Shown here: in pieces, positions 23,388-31,767 of the stretch | How the letters are laid out: every line of letters begins with the position of its first letter | Position numbering within the stretch: position 1 is the first letter of the stretch | DNA from: Drosophila miranda | Taxonomy: Eukaryota > Arthropoda > Insecta > Diptera > Drosophilidae | Length of the DNA: 64,000 bases | Direction: 5' to 3' | NCBI RefSeq assembly: GCF_003369915.1 | Contig: NC_046678.1 | Coordinates: forward strand, 1,054,001-1,118,000 | Notes under the pieces: model-generated | Seen by the model: only the letters and a program-made list of their open reading frames with translations | What the model was told of the DNA's origin: nothing | Database searches by the model: none | Made by a program: the position numbers and the translations under genes

Positions 23388-23462
23388 AAAATATACCGTC
23401 CGACCCTCAGAAATATACCAAAATATACCGTCTCATTTTAAAAATATACCGTAAATATACTT
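23388..23462 (-). promoter_or_regulatory. Cluster of GGTATATTTT motifs upstream of ATPsynbeta
   Basis: On the minus strand, (C/T)GGTATATTT occurs four times (plus-strand positions 23388-23398, 23410-23420, 23421-23430 and 23441-23451), with a fifth degenerate copy at 23453-23462. They lie 50-125 bases upstream of the start codon. The word fits the Drosophila core-promoter element known as Ohler motif 6 (YRGTATWTTT), typical of housekeeping promoters. The start site is not visible. Confidence 0.6.
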
Positions 23463-23489
23463 ACGAATTCCAGTTCTATTTTACATATT

Positions 23490-23625
23490 CCTCGTTTTTG
23501 ATATTCCGTCGAATATTACTATCTAAAAAGAACATTTAGCACTGCCCACATAATTTTATCCGATTAAGGAATCATTTTTCTACTTGACTGGTTTGTTTTA
23601 AATACTTGATTTGTTTTCTTGCTAC
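23490..23625 (+). repeat. Diverged direct repeat, copy A
   Basis: This block can be aligned with 23935-24060. Shared words in order are 'ttccgtc(g/a)aatatta', 'agaaca(t)tta', 'cataattttat(c/a)cgatt', 'ttctactt/ttctattt..aactggt' and 'aatacttg'. It lies just upstream of the ATPsynbeta promoter motifs. Its origin is unknown: an old local duplication or two copies of one repeat. Confidence 0.6.
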
Positions 23626-23934
23626 GGCAATTGCTGTTTATGCTTTTCAACTACAATATACAGTCTCGTATGCTGAAAAACCGAACTTATCCCACTTATG
23701 CCCCCTCTATTTAAATAGTTCAGCTACTTGAGGTAAATGGCGAAAACTATTAACGATTGTAAATTCTTCTTGTAGATCCATCCTATCCTTCCCTTTAAAT
23801 TGCAAAAAACCACACGAACTCCACCTGAACTGCGCTAAAATGATTACATTTTCATTATTTTCGGTGGAAAATTTAAATACCCCCTTGGCTTATAAAAGGT
23901 TAATCGTTCTCTATCCAGGACTGGAAACTTATTT

Positions 23935-24060
23935 TGCTTAATTTTAATGTTCCGTCAAATATTATAAGCCAGATAGAACAGTTAGCCATGCCGCCATAAT
24001 TTTATACGATTGATGGATCAATTTTCTATTTAACTGGTGTATTCTTAATACTTGCTTTTA
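23935..24060 (+). repeat. Diverged direct repeat, copy B
   Basis: Partner of 23490-23625, about 445 bases downstream in plus coordinates. It lies immediately left of the start of the large tandem array. Confidence 0.6.
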
Positions 24061-24482
24061 TTGGATTTCTATATACCGTTGAAAATAAAATTTAATAGAT
24101 TGTCCTAGCTTGTGGGGTGGTAGTGTTGTTTTGGGCTTGAGGACTATTGGGAATTTGGGATTTTTTCCAACAAAAGCAAACGGTATCACACTTGCCAAAA
24201 ATTCGAAAAAAAAAAGATAAAAGGTTAAAACAAAAAATTTTTTTTGTATGTAGTTTTTTTTTTTTAAATTAATTTTAAGAATAGTAACATTGTTAATATG
24301 ACATCTCATCATATAGTAGTTTTTGCTTTTTGAAATAATATGTAAACTATTCACATATTTACTTAAATATTTTTTATTTCCCACAAGCAAGAGAGCCGAT
24401 TCTTCATTTCTGTTGCGGAAGGGCTGGTCAATTCGCCCATAATCTAGAACGTCAAAACAAAAACGAAAATTGTTACGAACCT

Positions 24483-24806
24483 TTGTTTACTTCGGGGCAA
24501 GGCCGGCTAGCCAGTCATCCCAAGCCTTCAGGTCGCACAACATACCAACTAATTGGACATCTCGAACAAATTGAAACAACAAAAATAACCGACAAAAAAG
24601 CAGCAAATGGACTCTACTCGACAAACAATATTACAGTAACTTCATTCAACACAGACGTGGACCAGGTCGAGGTGTCGATGTTTTTACCTCCGACGTACCC
24701 ACCCTACCTGAGATCCGAATCACAACGTTCTGGATCTGCCTGCCATGTGCAGCAGCCTTACCCTCCCGTTGCTGTGGCTCCTCTTCCCGCCATACGAAAC
24801 GATTAG
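24483..24806 (+). CDS. Unidentified 107-residue open frame, unit 1
   Basis: This open frame begins at a TTG, so no start codon is established, and it ends PLPAIRND. It is identical in length and sequence in all four units. Its composition looks protein-like (Thr/Ser-rich middle, then Pro-rich LPPTYPPYL and YPPVAVAPLP). I do not recognise it. It may be the C-terminal end of a retroelement protein whose upstream part is lost. Conservation among the units only reflects recent duplication and is not evidence of function. Confidence 0.3.
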   Translation: MFTSGQGRLASHPKPSGRTTYQLIGHLEQIETTKITDKKAANGLYSTNNITVTSFNTDVDQVEVSMFLPPTYPPYLRSESQRSGSACHVQQPYPPVAVAPLPAIRND

Positions 24807-25528
24807 CAATTCATTTTCTTACTTATAATTTTCACGTTAATTTCCTACTTTTACATGGTATCATTGCTAAACTAAGCCTGCCTATTCATACCCCACTCAT
24901 CTTATCATCACGGGCGTTTAATAAATAAATAGGAATAATTAATATAATAAATATAAATAATTTGCATGTATAAATAGATATGGACGGACTTAAATTAGGG
25001 GATTAACATATACATATAAATGGAGACGTCTAACAAAAATAAATAATGGGAGTAAATAAGTTAATAAATGATATCTTCTCTCTCCCTAAATTGGCGAGGG
25101 ACCCGCACTACGTGGCCAGGATAGTTTCTTCGAGACCAGCAAAAAGCAAGCCAAGGATGGCGGAGCTGTGACCTATTCTCTATGGATTTGCCAACAAAAA
25201 GAATAAATTTGGGGTTTCTTTACTCCCCTTTTGTAGCGGACTCACTCTTATGCTTCTTGGGTCTACTTTCCGTCCCGCTGGTCAGCTATAAGGTTCCTGT
25301 TGTTTCACTGATCTTGATCCCCTGGAATCACAGATTTATTTATCTTTTTATAGGGTGATGGCCACTACTCCATCCTCATCCCTCTCACTTTTGCTTTCAA
25401 AAACAAAAAAATCACGACACTTTCTCTGTCAACCGGCGCGCATGCTCCTCCGTTGCCGGAAATTTTTACTCTGCTTAGCTGCTCTGTATAATGCTCCCGG
25501 GCCGCTGATCCCCATCGCTCTTCTATCG

Positions 25529-25549
25529 CCCTTGAACTAGGTTCAAGGG
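25529..25549. repeat. Perfect short hairpin in spacer
   Basis: CCCTTGAAC and GTTCAAGGG form 9-base arms around a 3-base loop (TAG). It is present in every unit. Confidence 0.6.
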
Positions 25550-26367
25550 CATGGCCTGCTTCGGGCTGCTGGCGGCTCTCTTTTCTTTGGGGTGTTGGTG
25601 ACTTGCCTTCGGGACTCCGTTATGGAATGAGATCGGAAATCCTCTCTCACAACGGCTCCGAAGAGCGCGCGGAACTCTCATACTCCAGGACCAGGTGGCG
25701 CCACTACTCGCTAAGGTCTTCCCCTTAAATTTTGGCCTTGCCACTCTGTTCAAAACTACTTTCCTCCTCACCGCTTGTATGGGGTATCGCCTATCGATAT
25801 CTTCGCATGCAACAAAATATTAAACGTTTTAAAGAATATCTTCATTGAGAATATATTGTGTGTATAAATGATGATATTTGTATGGAAACGATAATATTTA
25901 ATAATATTAATATTTAATAACAAAAAAATTAAGCAGCTATCTCTTATCAGACATGTACCGATAAATACTAGAAAAGCAAGAAATAATGGCATTACTGGAA
26001 AAGCAAAGTTGCTATTCCTAGGCACAAGCGAAATATAAAAATATTTAATCAGGCAGGCAGAAAGCGCCATTAGGCTAGTGTTATATTGCTCATGAGTGAG
26101 TGAACAAAACAATAGTTGTTCACTTAAGTGAGCAACTGAAAATGTCCCTTCCAAACTGTTCTTTTTTGCTAACTTGTTCTATTTTGTTTACTTTAAACTT
26201 TCTGTATTACCGGCAAAGCTCTTTACTAGCTATTGTTCGGAGCAGAACCCAGCCGATTAGCTTCTTACCAAATAGCACCCAATTATTGGCCCTCAGCCGC
26301 TTATTATGTTTTATTTAATTCGAAATTATTATTCGGCCGATCGGGGATAAAAATCATTATCTCCACA

Positions 26368-26418
26368 GCTATATCAGGAGCTCCTAGTATTAAAGGAACT
26401 AATCAATTACCAAATGCA
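26368..26418 (-). pseudogene. Nuclear mitochondrial fragment (COI numt), unit 1
   Basis: On the minus strand, read with the invertebrate mitochondrial code, these bases give FGNWLVPLMLGAPDMA, the near-universal cytochrome oxidase I barcode-region word. The tryptophan is TGA, a mitochondrial codon. Flanking bases (about 26419-26450 and 26300-26367) may be further, rearranged COI sequence but cannot be aligned with confidence. It is too short and broken to be functional. Confidence 0.7.
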
Positions 26419-27143
26419 CCTAGCCAAAAAAAAAGACAAAATTATTAAACATTTTTAAGTCCCAAAGTCTATCATAAAAGGTCGGTTTGGTTCACAGCGG
26501 AAGTGTGGTGTACTTTAAATATGTACTCTGTACATAATTGTATCATAGGCATATAATAGGCATCGAATCGAAAGAACAACTAAATACACGGATATAAAAT
26601 ATATAATCATACGATTTGGTCATCTTCCGATTATCTTTCGTAGTGATCAGACATGTTTTTGTTTTGCGCTCCGCATTTTTTCCTTTTGTTTTTAATAAAC
26701 AGCCGGTGTTTTCCTAACTAAATTCTAATTATACTTTCTAACCAGACAGCAATCTGGAAACCTATTCATTTACGCGAGTGCATGCCTTTGATTTGTGTTA
26801 AAACATTATTTAACTTTTTATTTTGCGGCGTCGGCTTGTGCTTGTGCTTATGTTTGTGTTGTTGCAGTGAGTGAGTACGCATTACATTGCATTGCAGTCC
26901 GCTCTCGTCTGGTAGCTTTTGTTGTTTTATCACTCTCTCGCTATCACCTCAACTTCAATAACTGTTCTTTCTCTCTCGCTCTTCAAACTTTCTGAGCAAT
27001 AGCGCTCTCTGCTTAGTAGCTCTCGCTATAACCGCTCTCCACTCTGCTCTCTTTTTTTTACCAATTCCGCTTTGAGCGTTGTCTGGCACATTGGTCTGAT
27101 ACCAATTTGTTTTGCAAATAATAGTAAATAAATAAATAATGAA

Positions 27144-28157
27144 ATGGAATACGCTGTGGTCTGTGCCAAAAAAAGCTGTAAGAAGCAGATCACCCACGAT
27201 CAGCCGAATGTCCCCTGCTGGCTCTGCGACAGCGTAGTGCACGCAAAATGCGCTGGATTTTCTGGCCTCGTGAGTGATGCTATAGCCAAACGTAATGGCT
27301 TGCATTACAGTTGCGAGGCATGCCGTGCGGTGGAGAAAGACATGGTGGCTTTCATGAGGCAGACGCGGAGTGGCTTTAAGGAGCTGACCGTTGGTTATAA
27401 AACCCAATACGATCGGCTCCTAGCCATGGAGGCTCAGTTTAGCGGTTTAAAACTGCTGAATGAGTCTACGAGGCGCAAAAAGGTCACTCCGCGGGATCTG
27501 CAATTGCCAACCGTCACTCAGCCGTGCGCCGCCGAAAAACTGACTCCGACCACTCCAAGTGTGCAGCAGTTGATCTCGTTTGCCACTCCAAGGGCAACGA
27601 CAGCTGCTGGCGATGCAGATTCGGTAGCCGAATTCATCGCCTCGGAGAATGTGCAGCCAAGTACGTCTGCAGCGTCCGTGTCCGTGGTGTCCGCAAGTTC
27701 GCTAGTTGTCCCGTCTATCCCGATCCCACCAGTAAATAGACGTTCCGGACCTCCGGTTATTGCCACCACAGGTACTAGGCCTGTGGTGACTAAACCACTG
27801 GTGGGAGTCCCACCAAAACGACAAGTTTTTGTTTCACGGCTGGCCCCTGACCTCACATCTAATGATGTAATTGCTTTTATTCAAAGCAAAATAAAAGCCG
27901 TGGGTTTAAAGGTGGAGAAATTTAACTTCTCTTATGCCAGGGAGATAGCCTCGTTTAAGATAAGCATCTCCCCAACTCAATTTGACACCATTTGCTCCGC
28001 CAAATTTTGGCCGGAGCATTTGGTGGTGAAGAAGTTTAAGGCTAAGAAGAAGAATAGGCCCCCCATATCCTTTCCAAATCTTTCCAGTGTGCCACCCTCA
28101 ACCTCAACTTCCTCTTCCTCAACTTCCCGTCTTGCTTCCACCTTTCCAAAAAACTAA
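27144..28157 (+). CDS. LINE ORF1 protein, copy 1
   Basis: This 337-residue frame starts MEYAVVCAKKSCKK. The N-terminus has a PHD-like zinc-binding pattern of Cys and His (C7, C12, then CWLCDSVVHAKC and CEAC by about residue 60). A Ser/Thr/Pro-rich linker follows, then a region from about 230 (RQVFVSRLAPDLTSNDVI) that resembles the RRM-like fold of LINE ORF1 proteins. The tail is basic and Ser-rich. Such proteins bind LINE RNA. It is intact and the same in all three copies. Confidence 0.75.
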   Translation: MEYAVVCAKKSCKKQITHDQPNVPCWLCDSVVHAKCAGFSGLVSDAIAKRNGLHYSCEACRAVEKDMVAFMRQTRSGFKELTVGYKTQYDRLLAMEAQFSGLKLLNESTRRKKVTPRDLQLPTVTQPCAAEKLTPTTPSVQQLISFATPRATTAAGDADSVAEFIASENVQPSTSAASVSVVSASSLVVPSIPIPPVNRRSGPPVIATTGTRPVVTKPLVGVPPKRQVFVSRLAPDLTSNDVIAFIQSKIKAVGLKVEKFNFSYAREIASFKISISPTQFDTICSAKFWPEHLVVKKFKAKKKNRPPISFPNLSSVPPSTSTSSSSTSRLASTFPKN

Positions 28158-28159
28158 CT

Positions 28160-30984
28160 TCTCTTTTAGTAACCTATCAGAATGTAAGAGGCTTGCGTAG
28201 TAAGCTCAGCATTCTTTTCCGGGATAGTGTTGCATTTGCTTCCCACGTTATTGTGTTTACTGAAACCTGGTTAAAGCCGGACATTCTTAGTTCCGAGGTT
28301 TTGGCAGTTCGGTACACAACTTTTAGAAAGGACCGTTCGTCTCGACGTGCAGGGGGGGTTCTAATTGCAGTGGACTCTTACTTCACGTCGGAACACTTCA
28401 CAGTCCAAGTTCAACAGGAACTGGAATTCCTGTGTGTAAAACTGATTCTTCCCGCTTTCGCTATATTCATTACTTGCTCGTATATCCCACCTTATTCGGA
28501 TATTTCAATTTATGAGCAGCACTTGTCCGCTTTAACCGCTGTTTCTTCCTCGCTATCTGATAAAGATCGTATGATAGTTCTTGGTGACTTCAACTTGCCA
28601 GGAACTGTTTGGTCTTCGGTAAACGAGTCTAGTATCCTAGTGCCCATGTCACGACATGACTTTGTTGACGGCTTGCTTGACCTGTCCCTGTCTCAAGTCA
28701 ACCATGTGAAAAATTCCTTGGGTCGATTGCTTGATCTGTGCTTTTTATCGGATCCGACCATAGTGTTGTTAACCCGAGCCCTTCCGCTCACTATACCTGA
28801 AGACGCCTACCACCCTACTTTCGAGGTGTCGCTAGATATAGGACCAACTGTATTGGATCGGTCGAGTAGGCTGCCCGAACGTGTCCGCTGCTTTCGTAAA
28901 GCCGAGTTTGCGAAGCTTAATAACCTCATTAGGGATTTTGATTGGTCCGCTTTGTACTTGTGCACTGATATCATAAAAGGCACAAACATTTTTTACAATG
29001 CTCTTGGCACATTTTTCGATTCTTGTGTCCCGCTTTCTTGTCCGACTAGATCTGGAAAACCCCCTTGGTTTACCAAAGAGTTATCCAGTCTAAAAAACTT
29101 AAAATCAAGACTTTATAAAAAATTTCAAGAAGTGGGTTCTCCTACTTCTCACTCTCGCTATGTATTAGCTCGGTCAAACTTTTCAGTTCTTAATGCTCAA
29201 TGCTATAAGAACTACCTATCTCGATGCAGGATACGTTTTTCTCAGGACCCTAAACAGTTTTACAGCTTCGTAAACAGTAAGCGTAGAACGTCCGCACACC
29301 CATCCTCGCTATCATTTTGTAATACGTCGGCAAATAATGATCAGGCAATTGCCGATCTTTTTGCCCAATTCTTCCAAACCACCTATTCTGAGGAAAACTA
29401 CTCTGGTCATCCGTACCCATACGGTTTACCGAGGTCGAACAGCATTTTCACTCCCTTGTTAAATGAATGTTCCCTACTTCATGATCTTCGACTAGTTAAG
29501 CCGGTGTTTTCACCGGGTCCAGACGGGGTTCCAGGTTGTGTACTCAGGTACTGCGCCGAGGCTCTGTGTGGACCTTTGCTTAAACTATTCACCCTGTCCA
29601 TTGATTCTTCTTGCTTCCCCCGATCTGGAAGGAATCGTTTATAATTCCTCTCCATAAAAAAGGTAGCAAGTCTGATGCAAAAAATTATAGAGGTATAGCA
29701 AAGTTATCCGCTATTCCTAAAATGTTTGAGAAGGTTTTAACTCCGCACTTGCAACATCTCTGCAAGTCACTTATATCTCCAACTCAGCATGGATTTATAA
29801 GGCGGCGATCAACCACCACGAACTTGTTAGAGTTTACCTATTTCATTATTAAAGGCTTTCAATGTAACTTACAGACGGATGTTATTTACACCGACTTTAG
29901 TAAAGCATTCGACTCTGTAAACCATTCCCTTTTAGCGCATAAACTTGACCTTTTAGGGCTTCCGCCCAACCTCCTGAGATGGATTTCTAGCTATCTTTGT
30001 TCTAGGTCTCAAAGAGTCCTCTTCAAAAACTCCCTCTCTTTACCAGTAAAGGTTTCTTCGGGAGTACCACAAGGCAGCCATCTAGGCCCCTTACTCTTCA
30101 CACTCTTTATTAATGACTTACCTTCAGTATTAACATACTCTCGAGTACTTATGTATGCGGATGATGTTAAACTCTGTGTCCAGAACAAGGACATTTCATT
30201 TCATTCTCGCTTGCAATCCGATCTCAATAACTTTCAGTCATGGTGTTGTGCAAACTTGTTACACCTTAATGCCTCGAAATGCAAAGTTATGACATTTCAT
30301 CGTTCTAGCCCTTTGTTGGCTCCTTACACCCTATTTGGTGGTTCTCTTGAGAGAATTACCCTGGTGGATGATCTGGGTGTTATGTTAGACCCCAAGTTAA
30401 AGTTTTCCGAACACATTTCTACCATGGTAAATAAGGCCATGGGCGTGCTTGGGTTTATAAAGAGGTGGTCAAAGGAATTTGACGACCCCTATATAACAAA
30501 GACTCTCTATACCTCGCTTGTTCGTCCGATCTTAGAGTACGGCTCCTGTGTATGGTAGCCTCAGTAAAAAGTACACCAGGACCGTATAGAATCAGTACAG
30601 AAAAACTTTTTACTCTTTGCTCTGCGGGGCCTTAACTGGGATGCGGGTGTAAGACTCCCATCTCACTCTAGTAGACTACTATTAGTAAACCTCCCATCCT
30701 TAGTTAACCGTAGAAAAATGCTTGGTGTGATATTTATGCACAACTTGATCAGGGGTGACATAGACAGCCCTGATCTGTTGAGCCGCATAAACTTCACGAT
30801 TCCTATTAGACTGACTAGAAATTTTATACCGTTGTTCCTTCCACTTTGTAGATCGAATTATTCCTTGCATGAACCGTTTAGGGTCTTATGCTCGGATTAT
30901 AATTCCCTCTACCATATTATATCCACCACTAATTCTCTTCCTCTTATTAAATTATTAATCCTTACACACCTTTCTATTAATTAG
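28160..30984 (+). pseudogene. LINE ORF2 (endonuclease-reverse transcriptase), copy 1, broken
   Basis: The endonuclease domain begins in YQNVRGLRSK and includes VFTETWL, RAGGVLIAV and LGDFNLPGTVW. The reverse transcriptase follows with GFIRRRSTT, GVPQGSHLGPLLF and the catalytic YADD. This copy has one C fewer in a C-run near 29617-29621 than copies 2 and 3, which shifts the frame and splits it at about 29620. Like the other copies it has TAG after GSCVW (30556-30558) and TAA three codons later. The same frame then stays open to 30984 with the normal LINE C-terminus. Confidence 0.85.
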
Positions 30985-31166
30985 TAACTGTAGTGGTATT
31001 TGTACTTTGATTGCATGCTTAGTTTCTTAGTAAGTTTAGTACTAATTTTCCTCGAATGTTAGTCTAATAGCTATCTTTCTTGCATGTTCGCGTTTGGTTC
31101 GGCTACGCACCGCGCGTCATGCGGCAGCGCCCCTCGGTCGGTTGGGCGGGAGGAGGGCTGCGTTTT

Positions 31167-31718
31167 ATGATCACCATGACCGCATTCAGTTTTGAAATTT
31201 TATTTCTCGTTCTTCAAATACAAAATAAGGATCGCACAAAAGTAATTTGGGTATAGTATGTATGTAGCTGTCTACCATTGAACCTAAGACTTGGGTTGTT
31301 TGGCCTGCTTCTCCTTCTTGGCGGCTTCGGTTTCGGCCTGCAGTTTATTGTACTTTTCGATCAGCTTCTCCACATCGGGCTTATCCAGCACACTGTAGAC
31401 GGTGGTATTCTTGACGCGCTGCAGGGTGGCCATCTCAACCTTTTCTGGAGTCAGCTTAGTGGTGTCTAGAGTCATGCTTAGCACCTTTACGGCCAGATCT
31501 TTCGCCTCCTCTAGCTTAATGGATGGTTTGTCGGCCAGTTCCTGTTTCAGCATGGATATGGCAGCGCCGAAGTTATTGCCAATGCAAGTAGCCTTCCAGC
31601 CACCGTAGTTGCCGCTGGGATCAGACTGGTACAGCTGATAGCCGTACTTATTGTCCCAGCCCATGTAGAGAAGAGAAACGCCAAAGGGACGTTTGCCGCC
31701 GTACTGAGTGTAAGCTTG
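31167..31718 (-). pseudogene. Proteasome alpha-subunit (PSMA4/Prosalpha3) 3' fragment, copy 1
   Basis: On the minus strand, 31718 to 31284 encodes the C-terminal half of a 20S proteasome alpha-4-type subunit: [20 protein letters not shown], then [28 protein letters not shown] and a Lys-rich tail ending KQPKS and TAG. The 3' untranslated part, with AATAAA near 31200, continues to 31167. No intron interrupts it. The first 120 or so residues are missing, including the N-terminal gate region, so it cannot make a working subunit. It sits antisense inside the LINE 3' end, between 'gcgtttt' and 'atccgcgcgtaac'. The reading frame is otherwise unbroken, so capture was recent or from a conserved gene. 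Confidence 0.88.
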
Positions 31719-31767
31719 GGATCCGCGCGTAACAGCCTTCTGCTGGTGTCACACGGGCCACTTGACG

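Larger units (their letters stand above)
24123..26673 (+). repeat. Array spacer, unit 1
   Basis: The non-LINE part of the unit is about 2.55 kb. In order it holds an AT-rich stretch (24123-24480), a 107-codon open frame (24483-24806), an AT-rich stretch with AATAAA words (24830-25060), and a GC-richer stretch (25080-25770) with a hairpin at 25529-25549. These are followed by an AT-rich stretch, the palindrome at 26085-26135, 'ctgtattaccggcaaagct' near 26200, a mitochondrial COI fragment (26368-26418), and 'taggcatcgaatcgaa' words shared with 60.95 kb. 24480-25770 could be the remains of an LTR retrotransposon (end of a reading frame plus a long terminal region), but I could not identify a family. 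Confidence 0.8.
26674..31767 (+). mobile_element. CR1-like LINE, array copy 1
   Basis: A non-LTR retrotransposon begins at or near 26674 (point where unit 4 diverges from units 1-3). It has a GC-rich, CTCTCTCG-bearing 5' region, ORF1 (27144-28157), ORF2 (from about 28160), and a 3' untranslated region near 31000-31166 and 31719-31767. The latter is matched by the fragments at 1-595, 53505-53670 and 59927-60020. The 3' end is interrupted by a proteasome gene fragment and lacks the usual A-rich tail. The best fit is the CR1 clade (Drosophila Cr1a type), because of ORF1 with a zinc finger and the ORF2 endonuclease and polymerase style. The jockey group is the alternative. Confidence 0.75.

Noticed and set aside
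26955..27407. 150-codon minus-strand frame at the LINE 5' end (also 34601 and 42248)
   Set aside because: It overlaps ORF1 in antisense and has no domain. Its repetition only reflects the array.
31284..31664. Intact 126-residue proteasome-like frame as a functional gene
   Set aside because: It starts mid-protein at an internal Met. The frame continues upstream only to the LINE junction and the N-terminal half is missing, so it is a captured fragment.
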